A stretch of 64,000 nucleotides of DNA from contig OZ036005.1 of NCBI GenBank assembly GCA_964035015.1, positions 15,771,625-15,835,624 of the forward strand. The letters are read 5' to 3'. The notes under the pieces are model-generated. The model did no database searches and was not told the origin of the DNA. It saw only the letters and a list, made by a program, of their open reading frames with translations. The stretch's first letter is position 1. Every line of letters starts with the position of its first letter. The DNA comes from Corallium rubrum. Its lineage: Eukaryota > Cnidaria > Anthozoa > Scleralcyonacea > Coralliidae. Below are positions 34,702-46,942 of this stretch, one piece after another. The position numbers were made by a program, and so were the translations under genes.

Positions 34702-37700
34702 TTAATTATTTAGTAAAAGGAACATTTTCAGTTTCTTCTTAAATGAAGTGAAGGAAACTGTGTCAGTTATATCAGTAGACAAAGAATTAAAAAACTTCGG
34801 TCCTTGGAATCTTATCGAAAATTGTCGGATATTTGTCCTACATAATGGCATTCGAATAGCCATAGCATTTCTTGTATTATAAGTATGAATTTGATTATTT
34901 GATACAAACATAGTATTAAACTTTTTTGGTAGAAAAGCATTTATATAAGAATACATAAATTGACCCATTTGTAGCAAACAAATATCGTTAACTTTTAGAA
35001 TACCGCATTTCTTAAATAGAGGATCTGTATGTGCATCAAATTTACATTTATTCAAAATTCTAATTGCACGTTTTTGTAGTAACATAATACGGCGGAGATT
35101 ATATTGATAAGTCGAAGCCCAAACCACATTACAGTATTCAATATATGGATAAACAATTGAATAATATAATGTACGTAAAGATTTTTCAAACAAGGTGAAA
35201 CTAGCTTTAAAAATTATTCCTAGAGATTTAGATATTTTGTTTGCTACATGGGAAATGTGTGATTTCCAAGATAATTCTTCATTTAATATTATCCCTAAAA
35301 ACACAGTTTCATTCACCTGATCATTATATTCATTATTAATAATTACTTGAAAGTTATGATGATATATTCTTTGCCTTGGTTTAAATACCATAAATTTTGT
35401 TTTTTCTAAGTTCAATGAAAGCTTATTTGCTCTAAGCCATTCAGATAATTTCTCAATTTCATCGTTCAAAATATTTATCAAATGTGTGGGTCTTTATGTG
35501 AAAAAAATATATTCGTATCATCAGCAAATAAAATGAGATTTACTATTTTTGATACATAATTTATATCATTTATATACAGTAAAAAGAACAGTGGGTCAAG
35601 GATAGAACCTTGTGGTACCCCACAATATATATTTTTAGTTGACGAGCAATAATCATTGAACTGGACAAATTGCTTTCTGTTAGGAAAGTAACTTTTAACC
35701 CAATTCAAAGTTAAACCGCGAATTCCAAAGTGAGCAAGTTTATCAAAAAGAATTTGGTGGTCTACAGTGTCAAACGCCTTTGACAAATCTAAACATATGC
35801 CGACCGCAAACTCTTCCTGATCAATTGCTAAAGATATTTTATCGTACAAGTCTATCAAAGCTAATGAAGTAGAATGATTTTTGCGAAAACCATATTGATT
35901 TTCCGATAAAATATTATATTTATGTAAATAGTTTAATATACGGTTATATATAACCCTTTCTAAAAATTTTGAGAAACTAGGTAGAATTGATACTGGACTA
36001 TAATTAGTGAATAATGCTCGATCACCTGCTTTAAACAGGGGAATAACACGAGCAATTTTCATTTCATCTGGTACAATACCATGTGTTATAGACAAATTAA
36101 TAATGTGAGTTAATGGTTCAGAAATTATATTTATTGATTGTTTTATTATCGACATGGGAATTTTATCTTAACCAGGAGCTTTACAGGATTGAAATCTTTT
36201 TGAAATTTCTATTATCTCGGCTTTGGTTGCTAGATTAAGAAAAATTGAATTTGGAAACTGGCCTACGAGAGAGTTTAAATGAGAATTTGGTATAGATTGT
36301 ATTTTTTGAGCAAGATTGGGGCCTATATTCGAAAAATAATTACAAAATCTATTAGCAATTTCAGTAGGATCTGAAATTTCTCCATTGTCAAGTTTAAATG
36401 ATAATGGTAATTTTGGCTTTGTTCTTTTCTTATTTATAACTTCATTTAATATCCTCCAAGTAGCTTTAGTGTTCGACTTTATGTCTTCTAATTTCCTTGT
36501 GTAGTACAATGATTTAGCGATCCTGAAGGAGTGAGTCAATTTATTTTTATATCTCTTATAACAGGTTTCATTAAAAGGTATTGGATTATATAAATATTGT
36601 TTATATAATTTATTTATTCTTTTTATAGATCTTAGTAAGCCTTTTGGTAGCCAAGGCTTATTAATCTAATGATATTTTACCTTTATTCTTCTTAATGGAA
36701 AGCAATTATTGTAAATTTCCATATACTTTGCTAGAAAAACATTATATGAGTTGTTTGGGTCACCATAACCATCGAGCTGAGACCAGTTAATACTACCTAG
36801 TTGCTCAGTGAATTTATTTATTTATATTAATTTTATTTTTATCTCGGAAAATAACTTTATCATTTAATTTTTGGCATGGGTTTGCATCTTCAGAATAAAT
36901 AAAAAATACAGGTAAATGATCAGAGATATCCGTAAACAATAAACCACTTATCAGGTGAGGGTAAAAGTGGTTTGTGAATATATTATCAATGTGTAGAAGT
37001 ATGAGATGTTATTCTTGTTGGTCGAGTTATCAGAGGGAAAAACATGTTTGAATACATTCCATCCAAAAACTCACCAGTAGAAGAATGACACTCATAGTTC
37101 AACAAATTTAAATTAAAATCCCCCATTATATAACATACTTTGTTTTCATTGGAAATTTTCCCTATTAAATCATTATACTTAATCAAAAAAGAATTGACAT
37201 TCTGATTTGGAGGTCTATAGATAACGCCAATAATAATATTTTTCCCTTGGGGCTTGCAGATTTCAATAAATAAAGCCTCTGCAATCTCATCATCACCAAA
37301 GCTTATATCAGAACGAATTTTAGATACAAGACAATCTGATAAGTACAAACCAACACCCCTACCAATTCTATTTGTTCGATGTTTATGAAAAAAGTTATAC
37401 CCATCAATATCAACTAGATGCGCTGAATTTTGTAGCCCAGTCTCAGTTATCCCAATGGCTGAAAATCATATATTTAAAATACTCAGTAAATTGGTCAGGT
37501 TATGTAAATTACGTTCAAGACTACGGATATTTAAATGTAGGGGTGAAAAAATTTTTGGACCATATCTCTCAGATTTTAACATTTCATTAAACTGATCTTC
37601 AATGAAATAATCACAACGATTGGAATAACTGTTATAGAAATGGCAATCTGGGTCTGAGTCACTAGATAATAATAAAGGATGTTGATTTGCACTTGAAAAC

Positions 37701-37837
37701 AACGGATTGTAATTCAGACTGGCTAATCTATCACGATTGAAATTAACAGGACCATTTTGTGACTCAAAAATTTCTAAGTTAAAGTTAATGTCATCAAAAT
37801 CATAAAATGGTAAAGTATCTAATGACGCTGAAGCCAT
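34702..37837 (-). pseudogene. LINE ORF2: endonuclease and reverse transcriptase, frameshifted
   Basis: The N-terminal leader (37837) leads to the endonuclease start LHLNIRSLERN (about 37530), then VIYRPPNQN and MGDFNLNLL (about 37200-37100). After a break near 36985 a linker and the reverse transcriptase follow: FRKNHST, DLSKAFDTVDH, GVPQGSILDPL and the catalytic FADDT (35505-35525 region). The C-terminal part (34702-35481) has LSLNLEKTKFMVF and the usual thumb/connection helices. At least four frame breaks (near 37470, 36985, 36160 and 35480) make it inactive. The enzyme performs target-primed reverse transcription of its own RNA. Confidence 0.85.
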
Positions 37838-37883
37838 GAGAAATATAAATATACCTCAAAATAAAATAATTACTTATCTTGAA

Positions 37884-38756
37884 TTAAGGAGAGTGTGTAG
37901 ATACATAATGTGTTCTGAACTTCTCAAAGTCAATTAACGATGCGAAAGACTTAGTGGTAGCTGCATCCTCTTTCTTCAGATGAGTCTTGCCATATCTGGT
38001 CCAAACATACTTGAAGTTGTGTATTTTCCGAAATTCCCTCACTTTGTAGAACAAGTCCTTAGCTTTGGGCGTTAAACTTTCATTGATATATAAGTTATTA
38101 GTGGGATGAGTGAATCCAAGATTTGACGAATTAAAGTTCTTCAAATTACCTTTTTGATGGTATACGTTATCCCTGAAGTTCCGTCTGGTAACTTTGGCAA
38201 TAATTGGACGTGTCTGGCCTCTTTTACATGGCAGACGGTGACTCGTCGAAATATCCGTTGAATGGACTTCGACTTCAATTAAATCACCGATTCGCTTCAC
38301 CAGGTCATCAGTGTTCTCACCCAACATTTCTGGTATGCCATGAAACTCCAAACAGTCCCTTCGACTATATAGGTTGAGATTCTCTTGTTCTTCCTCCAAC
38401 TTGGATATTTGTTCGGCCATTTCACCCACCTCAATCTTCAAATTCACATTTTCGGTTTTCAATTGAGCATTTTCCTCTTTCAGCAAATTAAATGAGTTTA
38501 ATAGTTCATCAAATTTATCACTAATAAATTGTTGGCTGTCTTGAATAACTTTTAGCTCGTCTTGTGTCGTTTTATGATATTTAAGGACGACATCCAGTTT
38601 TTCTTCTTGAACTTTAAGTCGGCTGTCCAAAATATCTCGAAAGGCTTGAATCGAAGGTAACGTGCTGTCTGGCGTTGATGAATTATTCGTCGGATCGCTC
38701 GAGTCATTTTCTGGCAGTAAATTCACTGCTTGAGCTGCTTTCCTTTTAGGAGGCAT
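37884..38756 (-). CDS. LINE ORF1 protein (coiled coil plus RNA-binding domain)
   Basis: An intact 290-residue ORF starting MPPKRKAAQAV. A long coiled coil spans about residues 45-135 (LKEENAQLKTENVNLKIEVG). It is followed by an L1-type RNA-recognition fold: FHGIPE, then STSHRLP and RPIIAKVTRRNFRDNVY, and a C-terminal segment INESLTPKAKDLFYKVREF. Such proteins bind the element RNA as trimers and assist reverse transcription. It lies 46 bp upstream of ORF2, as in two-ORF LINEs. Being intact while ORF2 is broken suggests a fairly young insertion. Confidence 0.8.
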   Translation of the reverse strand: MPPKRKAAQAVNLLPENDSSDPTNNSSTPDSTLPSIQAFRDILDSRLKVQEEKLDVVLKYHKTTQDELKVIQDSQQFISDKFDELLNSFNLLKEENAQLKTENVNLKIEVGEMAEQISKLEEEQENLNLYSRRDCLEFHGIPEMLGENTDDLVKRIGDLIEVEVHSTDISTSHRLPCKRGQTRPIIAKVTRRNFRDNVYHQKGNLKNFNSSNLGFTHPTNNLYINESLTPKAKDLFYKVREFRKIHNFKYVWTRYGKTHLKKEDAATTKSFASLIDFEKFRTHYVSTHSP

Positions 38757-39209
38757 CTTATTTCTAATGAATTACACTAAACGATGTTGAACTTTATATT
38801 ACTTATATAAAAGTCAAAGTCAAATTATCAAAGTCAAAAGTCAAATTATATCAGTAATGCAGACAGGCTTATAAATTCATTCTGTCGTCTTATGAAATCA
38901 TGTTATGGTATATTGTATATTGTATATTAAATTAGAAATCATTACAGCTACATTACGACTACTATTTGCTAGTTTTAATTAAGGGAATATACGTATTTTG
39001 TAACTTTTTAAATATACCGACCATTCAAATTATATTTTGCAGGTGAACGAAGTGAAACCATTATTGTGCACAACCTCATACACCTACCAAAGCAAGTTAA
39101 GGAAATGGGCCAATTATGGACATATTCAGCATTTGGATTCGAGGCCATGATTGCTCATACACTGAAAGGTTTTAAAGGCACCAGAGGAGTCCCCCAACAG
39201 GTATGTATA

Positions 39210-39627
39210 CAGTGGTGTAGTCCTAAAACTTTAACAAGGGGGGCTCTCCAACACAGTGTCCTGAATATGGGGGGGGAGGAGGGGTGAAAAAATGTTAAGT
39301 TGGAAAATGCCATTTTTTTAGTTTTGGTACCAGTAAATTCTGTAACAGTGTTTGTAAAAGGCAAAATATTGGGAATATCCCTGGACAAGTCATTTGATAA
39401 CAACTTTAATAATGATAGGATAGGACTAAGTAGAGATTACTGAAATCATTCTTGTTGAAAATGACTGAATATCTGTACATGAATTTCACAGAACTTTCAA
39501 ACATGATTAAGATTATGCAATCTGCAAAAAATTATAAAGGGGGTCTCAGCCCCCCCAAATTGACATGGAATTTTAACAAGGGGGGCTCAGCCCCCCTGAG
39601 CCCCCCCCCCCCTCCACTACATCCCTG
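39210..39627. mobile_element. Short hAT-like element just inside a splice donor
   Basis: Ends CAGTGGTGTAGTCC and (inverted) CAGGGATGTAGTGG. A perfect 8-bp duplication TATGTATA flanks it (39202-39209 and 39628-39635). It is 418 bp and GC-rich at its inner ends, without a gene. It inserted 9 bp after the donor of the exon ending at 39200 and left GTATGTATA intact. Confidence 0.9.
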
Positions 39628-40734
39628 TATGTATATACATTACGGTATATTCAAATGATAATACAGCACATAGAAAATTCATATAGTCCGTGGATTTTTA
39701 TTGTTAAAGTGTTGTTGCCAATAAAGAAATTTTGTTACGTTATGATATTTTTATTCAGTCATGTTTCTATTTATATAAAAATTGGTTTAATGGTGAATGT
39801 TGTTTTTTTACTGTAGATTATTGACAATTACCTCGTTGACAAACAAATTCATCCTTTGTCTAAACAATTAGAAGAAGCTCTGTTAGCTTCTAAAGTTAAG
39901 AACTTCTCTCGACAACTTTCAATGTCAAAGCCCAGGTGGGAGATTAACAAATCTCAATATTTTTCTGCAGACTTAATAGTTGTATTCATTTCTTAATTTT
40001 TAAATTAGTACATGCACTTCATTATTATATTTTAATTGCCATTTTACATCAATCATACCAATATAGGTAAATTAGATGCCTGTCACAGACAATACTAATA
40101 TTTTATTTTCGGTGCCACTCACAAAGGGATTTGTTACTGCTTCTGAAGCAGATGCTCTGAATAAGCTTTGTGTTGACAGTGGATTGGATGCTATAACTTT
40201 AGATATGACTGGAAGTTAAACACAGCGAATATCAAAATTAGGAGAGATATTCCACTCAAAAGCCTATAAACGATCTGGAAGATCCTGCAGTCGTATCATC
40301 CAGTTTTGTATGTCATCAAATAATGAACATTATGGAGAAATTTACGAATTGGTAAACATCGCATCACTGCGTGTTGCTTTGGTGAAACCTTGCCCTCGGG
40401 TGATGACTAAAAATGCAATTGTTGCCTCATCTGATGAAATTGTTAAAGAATTGTCTTCCACAAAGCTTACTTGCAACTCATCATATTCCAGTTGCTGCCC
40501 CTTCAGCTGATTGTGACCTAGTAGCCGTGCTATGTGACAACATATTAGCTAAGTGTGTAATTGTTGAAGCTCATGAGGGCTTTGTTTATGCATATATTAC
40601 ACCAGTTATTGATTTCAATTGTGCATAAGAAACTTTACTGTTAAGTAAAGTTAATTAAAACTAATGCAATTATTACTACCAAAAGTTTTCTTTGATTTTT
40701 GACTTTTTAAAATCTTACCACGATATAATATATA

Positions 40735-41175
40735 AAAGCAAGACCTTGCCATGATCTTGGCAAGATCATATTAAAATTATATATAAAGATCATGGCAAGA
40801 TCATATTAAAATTATATATAAAAATCTTGGCAAGATCTTGGCAAGATCTTGGCAAGATCATATTAAAGTTATATATAAAAATCTTGGCAAGATCTTGGCA
40901 AGATCTTGGCAAGATCATATTAAAATTATATATAAAAATCTTGGCAAGATCTTGGCAAGATCATATTAAAATTGTATGTGAAAATCTTGGCACGTTCACA
41001 TTAAAAATATATATATATATCTTGGCAAGATCGTAGCAAGATCTTGGCAAGATCATATTAAAATTATATATAAAAATCTTGGCAGGATCGTGACAAGATC
41101 TTGGCAAGATCTTGGCAAGATCGTATTAAAATTATATATAAAAATCTTGGCAAGATCTTGCCAAGATCTTGTACC
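40735..41175. repeat. Minisatellite of CTTGGCAAGAT units
   Basis: Runs of (ATCTTGGCAAG)n alternate with ATCATATTAAAATTATATAT spacers, giving a higher-order unit of roughly 60-80 bp. It lies just downstream of the En/Spm transposase end and before the second CACTCTTAAAAC-like start. Confidence 0.9.
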
Positions 41176-41596
41176 TGGGTATCAACAACGCCAAAATAGG
41201 CCCGATGGTACTAATGAGCCACAGTGACAGTGACAAACATATTAGAAACCAAATCAGTGTAATGATTAATTTGTTTCATTAAAAAAGGGCCCCTTTCACC
41301 CATGGGCCCCGGTTGAACCCCTTTCTCGTGAGGCCTGTTCCCAGGTCATTGCATTGTTGAATGTTGTGATTGGTCGGAAGAAATATTCCAAACATACCAA
41401 CTTTTGTCTTTCCTGGCCCAAATGGACGAAGGCTCTATGGAGAACAAAACTGTTTCAAAACTTATTACAAAATTTAAGGTGTTCAACTCGGTTAACGCTG
41501 ATTCGGTAACAACACAATTAGGGGGACAAACCTAACTGTAAATGAGGATTAGATTTCCAACAGCAGGCAAAGGGAAAATCCATAATTCCAGACTAT

Positions 41597-42070
41597 ATAC
41601 TTAAAACAAGTTGTGTTAAATAACACACTAAGGTGTGTTATCTAACACATTGCATGTGTTAGGGTAACACACTACGTGTGTTGTGATAGCTAACTATCTA
41701 ACCTTAACACACCTTGATGTGTTAGATAACACACCATATGTGCAATATAACACACCATGTGTGCAATATAACACACCAGGCTGTACTGTAACACACCTTG
41801 AAATAACACACCTTTTATAATAATTTTGAGTAATTACACACCTTTTCACACAGGGTGGGTTAATTTAACACACTTTTGTAAGAAAACACACCTTTTCCTA
41901 ATAACACTACTAACACACCATTTTTAAATAACACACCTTTTTCACATAACACACCTTTTCGTAACACACCTTTTCCAAATAACACACGTTTTCCCAATAA
42001 CACACCTTTTTAAAATATACACCTTCTAATAACACACCTTTTTATAACACACCTTTCAAAATAACACACC
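41597..42070. repeat. Terminal-repeat-like start with AACACACCTT array, copy 2
   Basis: TTAAAACAAGTTGTGTTAAA, then GGTGTGTTATCTAACACA and an AACACACCTTTT array, parallel to 29095-29640. The CACTC start is degraded here (TATAC). Confidence 0.7.
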
Positions 42071-43110
42071 TTTGACAAATGGCGCAAACTAAAGCATTTT
42101 CCTACAACTGACAGTAACAATACACACTACGCACCTTTGAATATAACATGCATTTCCATAAATAAACGCTCTTTCCTATTACTTTGCAAGAAATTAAACG
42201 TCTCTAAGACTTGATACGCTGCTATTTCATTTCTACTTAGACCTGGCTTAATCGCTATCGGAATTGGAACAGCCATTTTTGGCGAAAATTGCCGCACTTT
42301 TTGTCAATCACTGTTTGTCGTGCGAAGGTTGGTCGTTGGACTTTAGACTCTCCAGTAACATGAACACTTCATAGCCTAGTTTCTAAGCCTTTCGTTTCCG
42401 CCAAGAGCTTGGCCGCGTAGTCGGTTTGGGTTCTTGGGAAAACTGTGGAGAGACTGGAAACGAGAAGGCCTAGCAACATTCGTAAAAATTTCCTGCCCAG
42501 AATCATTCTGGCCCTTCGAGTGTTCCTGGGATATAGCGTAGCGACAGTATATTATACAAAAAGCATAAGGATGTCTGCGAAGATTTTACCAAAGAGCTTG
42601 GCGATCGAAAGAAGGACATTATGGAATATATTGCAATTGGAGCTCGAAATGAAAATTTAACTATTTAACTTTCAACTTTTGGCGGTTGCAGAAGGAAAGC
42701 TAGTGATAAGAAGTTAGGACAGTGAACCTTCGTCGATCAGAGGTGAGTAGGCTTGTATTATTTTATGCAGATGGAAGTAGTAAGTGCCGGGAAACACTTA
42801 GGACGTCATGACATCGCAATTCTTCCTCAATAAACAACTGAGCTGTAAAGTGAAAGTGTTTACGAATGTTGCCAGGCCTTCCCCAGCGGGTCCGTTCGGA
42901 TCACTTCCGAAACGTGTCAACCGAGGAAGGCCTCGAAACTAGGCTAAACACTTCAGTCTTCAGAACTAATCGATTTCTTGAAGATCAAGCAGGTTCCACA
43001 AGACGTTTGTGGCACGTAAGAGTAGCTTTTGATTTGTTGCTCAGTTGGCAATTGTCTCGACAGTCCCGTAAAATATAAATCTTATGAGTCTTAATATTTT
43101 CTTTTATACA

Positions 43111-43216
43111 GACAACTGTATTGACGAGACAACACTTGTCTGTTTATTCCCTGACCAAACCGAGTTTTTAACAGTCTTTCCAAAGTCTGGCTACCGTCTG
43201 CTGCTGAAACGTGCAT
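43111..43216 (+). pseudogene. SAM-like exon copy 2, 5' part (split by insertion)
   Basis: It starts after TTTTATACAG with a sequence almost identical to copy 1 (TTLVCLFPDQTEFLTVF). Homology stops near 43216 in CGTGCATACA, where CATTACCAGAAAT begins an inserted element. The 3' half resumes at 49694. Confidence 0.65.
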
Positions 43217-43939
43217 ACACATTACCAGAAATTTGGGTCATTTGTGCCGCTGCTCTCGATCAGCGGCTATATTTGCCTAATAATATAATTACGTATTCTA
43301 GAATTTCTAATGAGTGTGATTCTACTGTATTCTAGTGTTTCTCATTATTCAGGTCATTGAGTTCTTTAGAATTCGCCTAAATCGTGCACGATAAGGACTG
43401 TAAAATCAAGCAAGTTCAAACGCTTTTGGAAGGACTATGAGTAGATAACCCCCCCCCCCCCCCCAATCCAGTGTCCAAAGGGATGCCGCCTAATTAAATA
43501 TTCAGCGTGACTCACGCATGACTCACGCCTGTGACATGATTTGGCAGGACTCAGGGATAACCTAAAGAGAAATTGATAGAGGCACTTTATATTTTTTATC
43601 TGAAACTTTGTCTGGAGAAATATAGAGAGTTTTGAACAGCCTAAGTGTCTGAATTGACAGAGCTCGTATAGACTTAGATTAATAGTATATGATGAATATT
43701 ATATTAGGTTTAGAACCTAAATATTCAATCACCCTAGAATCATTGCCAGCTAAATCCTTGTTTATAAGTGAAGGAATCGTAAGAAGATAGAATGAGGAGC
43801 CAATTCTAAAAGCCATAAGAATGTTTTTAAGTGTCGATATATAAACGAAAAATTATTTGGCTACGGGACGGCTGAGTATCGACTTGAATTAATAGCATAT
43901 ATGAATATTATATTAGTTGGAACTTAAACGGCCATCTTT

Positions 43940-44125
43940 ACCCATTTACTTGGAGATATGTGCCGAATTGTCGCTTATTTCGCTTTAGTTTATAAAGTAA
44001 ACGATGCCTTGAATGAAGAAACCGTTCGGCAAGCTGTTCGAAAGACATTGAAACACTTTCTTCAGAGGGGTTTGCCAAAATATAAACTGTCAGGGGTTAA
44101 ACGGCGAACTCGGCTATTTTATTAA
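43940..44125 (+). pseudogene. Possible Bcl-2-like protein, truncated copy in left inverted repeat of B
   Basis: The frame reads LGDMCRIVAYFALVYKVN, then EETVRQAVRKTL, and ends TRLFY at a TAA (44123-44125). It is the inverted-repeat partner of the gene at 48520-48867 but lacks the first half. The M-C-R-I-V-A-Y-F-A segment resembles the BH1 signature W-G-R-I-V-x-F-F of the Bcl-2 family. The two copies differ at many residues, so the repeats diverged long ago. Confidence 0.35.
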
Positions 44126-44380
44126 CGTCGTCAAGCATCTTGTTAATGTTGCTACGGCTGATATTTGCATATTTATTCTGAGTGCACATGCAGGAGACAA
44201 AATAAAAACTCATTAGGGGCAATTAAGAGGGTTAAGCGCTTAGGCAGGTCTAGGCGAGAAAGTCATTAGCGTGTATTTTGCATAAGACAGAATTCACAAC
44301 AATCAGTTTAAAATATTTATTTAGGCTTTGGTTTAAACTTACACATATCAAAACAAATTACGGTTACATATAAAAAAGTT

Positions 44381-45692
44381 TTAGTAAGGTCTGCTTCTTA
44401 GATTATATTTAGGTGTTTTTATTTTAAAAGTAGCATGATAATCTTTCTTGTCTTCTGGTGATAATTGGGACACATCTTCTTTTGTCATGGGTAAATATTT
44501 TGATCTAGTCATCATTAGATGGTGTTCATACTCTTCTCTATCATCCGGAGTCATCTTTGCCAAGTCTTTCCCTGTCGGGTCGCCCAAACTTTCCCAGTTA
44601 TGAAAGAAATTATGTTTAAGCGTCGGTTGTTCAACGGTAGGAGGCGGTGTTATAAAATAAGTTTTAGGTGTAGCAGGGAAGTTTCTTGCTTTATCTCCGG
44701 TGTCAAATTTGGTGTATTTTGCTGAGTTTGAGGATTAGTCAGAGGTTGAGACTGATTTTGCAGTTGGTTTTGAAACGTCAGAAAACGTCCTAGCTGATTG
44801 GAGTAAAGTATGCTCTTTTCTTCAGGTGTTAACTGTGGCGCTTGTACAATATCTTGCATTTTTTGTTCTGTATTGTACATGGCATTAACGATCGGAGGCA
44901 ATTGATAGGATTGCTTTTGTATGAAACTACCCAGCTGTTGCTGCAGGCTGGAGCTATTTTCTCCAGGTAGAACATTGGTCTTGAGGCGGTGATCGTCGTC
45001 CGTAGTCGGCTTTAGATCAAGCATTAAATAACCATGAGGGCGACTTGTGGCTTCCTCATAACTCTTCATAAACACACGGACATGACCTGGGTTCACCTGC
45101 CGTGCCAAGACAGAAATTTGTTGCTTATCCCTCGGAGACTTGAATAGTACGATATAGTGTGCGTTGAGGCTGATGTTTCTTGTTTCTTTGCCTTGGTGGA
45201 AAATGTTCTGAACAATATAGATGACAGATAAATTTCGGTGATGACTACCTTTAGTAAATAGACTAGCAACACGTTTATCTCCCCCTGATTGAGCCATAAG
45301 ATCATCGAGGACGATCAGGTTACGTTGAGAGACTTCAAGAAAATTATCAGAGTCAATGTTGGAAGGTATACCCTCATAGAATTCGATGCCTGGTATTGTT
45401 TTGATCATTTCTAAATACATGGGCTTCCACTGTCCATAGCACCAAATGATACGTTCGGGAGGAGGATTAATCGTAGTTTTGGCGTTTTCCAGAAGCGTTT
45501 TTACACATACTGTTTTACCACTCTGTGTGCATCCAGCGACAATGCAAGTAAATGGATGCTGCATGACTGTTCTCCATTGATAACTGGGGAAACATGCCCT
45601 GTATTGCTTTCCTGATGGGAATTTTAAATATGGCGTTGAAGATTGCCTCTTGTCGAAAACGTTTTTCCACAAGTGTTACAGATGTACGACAT
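44381..45692 (-). pseudogene. Polinton ATPase fusion: zinc finger, ATPase, helical tail; frameshifted
   Basis: The ATG at 45692 opens a C2H2-like finger start (MSYICNTCGKTFSTRGNLQR) that frameshifts near 45650 into the 340-codon ATPase frame. That frame holds a P-loop GCTQSGKT, Walker B LIVLDDLMA and IYIVQNIFHQ. After the ATPase core comes MYNTEQKMQDI...YSNQLGRFL, a separate gene (3601-3795) in element A. A deletion near 44690 shifts the frame into the last segment (44381-44587, ending KTPKYNLRSRPY), which lies in the inverted repeat. The native product would thus be a multidomain packaging ATPase. Both breaks are small. Confidence 0.75.
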
Positions 45693-45777
45693 GTTCACTC
45701 TTTGACGTTTAGGAGTAAAATGATTGTTTCAAAGCATATTCGGACAATTTATTTCAATTTCTTCCCTATTTCTCTTT

Positions 45778-46835
45778 TCTTTTATCTTCCTCTTATCCTC
45801 CCCTTATCTTCCTCTTATCTTCCTCTTATCTTCCTCTAATCTTCCTCTAATCTTCCTCTTATCTTCCTTATCTTCCCCTTATCTTCCTTATCTTCCACTT
45901 ATCTTCTTCTTATCTTCCTCTTATCTCCCTCTTATCTTCCCTTTATCTTCCCTTTATCTTCCTTATCTTCCTCTTGTATTCCTCTTATCTTCCTCTTATC
46001 TTCCTCTTATCTTCCTCTTATCTTCCTCTAATCTTCCTCTTATCTTCCCTTTATCTTCCTTATCTTCCTCTTATCTTCCTTATCTTCCTTATCTTCCTCT
46101 TATCTTCCCTTTATCTTCCCCTTATCTTCCTTATCTTCCTCTTATCTTCCTCTTATCTTCCACTTATCTTCCTCTTATCTTCCTTATCTTCCACTTATCT
46201 TCCTCTTATCTTCCTTATCTTCCTCTTATCGTCCTTATCTTCCTTATCTTCCACTTATCTTCCTCTTATCTTCCTCTTATCTTCCCCTTATCTTCCCCTT
46301 ATCTTCCTTAGCTTTCTCTTATCTTCCTTTTATCTTCCTTATCTTCCTCTTATCTTCCTTATCTTCCACTTATCTTCCTCTTATCTTCCTCTTATCTTCC
46401 CCTTATCCTCCTTAGCTTTCTCTTATCTTCCGCTTATCTTCCACTTATCTACCTCTTATCTTCCTTATCTTCCACTTATCTTCCTCTTATCTTCCTCTTA
46501 TCTTCCCCTTATCTTCCCCTTATCTTCCTTAGCTTTCTCTTATATTCCTCTTATCTTCCACTTATCTTCCTCTTATCTTCCTTATCTTCCTCTTATCTTC
46601 CTCTTATCTTCCTCTTATCTTCCCTCTATCTTCCCTTTATCTTCCTTATCTTCCTCTTATCTTCCTCTTATCTTCCTTATCTTCTTCTTATCTTCCTTAT
46701 CTTCCCTTTATCTTCCCATTTATTTTCCTTATCTTCCTCTTATCTTCCCTATATCTTCCCTTTATCTTCCCTTTATCTTCCTTATCTTCCTCTTATCTTC
46801 CCCTTATCTTCCTTATCTTCCTCTTACCGGCCTTA
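45778..46835. repeat. Polypyrimidine array of TTATCTTCC units in element B
   Basis: About 1 kb of CTTATCTTCCT-type units on the plus strand, between the divergent ATPase and pX-like genes. The same unit makes up the centre of the element D palindrome. Long open frames through it (up to 322 codons of S-S-Y-L-P-L-I-F) are artefacts of composition. Confidence 0.95.
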
Positions 46836-46942
46836 TTTCCCCAATTTTCAGTCCCAGACCCCTCAAGGATATCTGTCACAAATTCAAAATATATAGATAT
46901 GCTCTGGCGGAATTCAATCATTTGCAACCTTACTTTCATTGA

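Larger units (their letters stand above)
34500..38800 (-). mobile_element. LINE retrotransposon (CR1/L2/Jockey-like), near full length
   Basis: On the minus strand it carries ORF1 (37884-38756) followed by an endonuclease-reverse transcriptase ORF2 (34702-37837). It lies inside an intron of the En/Spm transposase, between exons at 34233 and 39043. Exact ends and a target duplication could not be fixed. Confidence 0.8.
32344..40628 (+). pseudogene. En/Spm (CACTA)-like transposase, multi-exon, decayed
   Basis: Exons that join in frame: 32344-32459 (LLELWYGRIKPDINVFL), 33159-33289 (GIICDLPAKS, YNGKFGC), 33412-33549 (CLHPGKK), 33661-33751 (CPIDYMHCILQG), 33969-34139 (RKPRSL..IKQWKG), 34233-about 34380 (ASEIQHFLLYFGLPLL), 39043-39200 (VHNLIHLPKQV), 39817-39935 and about 40120-40628. 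The order IC-DLPA, DYMH-LG, RKPRSL-WKA-E, VHNLIHL is the DDE-type transposase core of animal En/Spm-like families. The third intron uses a GCAAGT donor. A TAA (40217) and a later frameshift break the last exon, and a LINE fills the intron after 34380. No longer functional. Confidence 0.75.

Noticed and set aside
40827-41036. 69-codon ORF with W-Q-D-L-G-K repeats
   Set aside because: A translation of the CTTGGCAAGAT minisatellite.
45724-46942. Long overlapping ORFs (195 and 322 codons) of Ser/Tyr/Leu/Pro/Ile/Phe repeats
   Set aside because: They are three-frame translations of the TTATCTTCC array. Any frame without a stop in the unit stays open, and there is no protein-like diversity.
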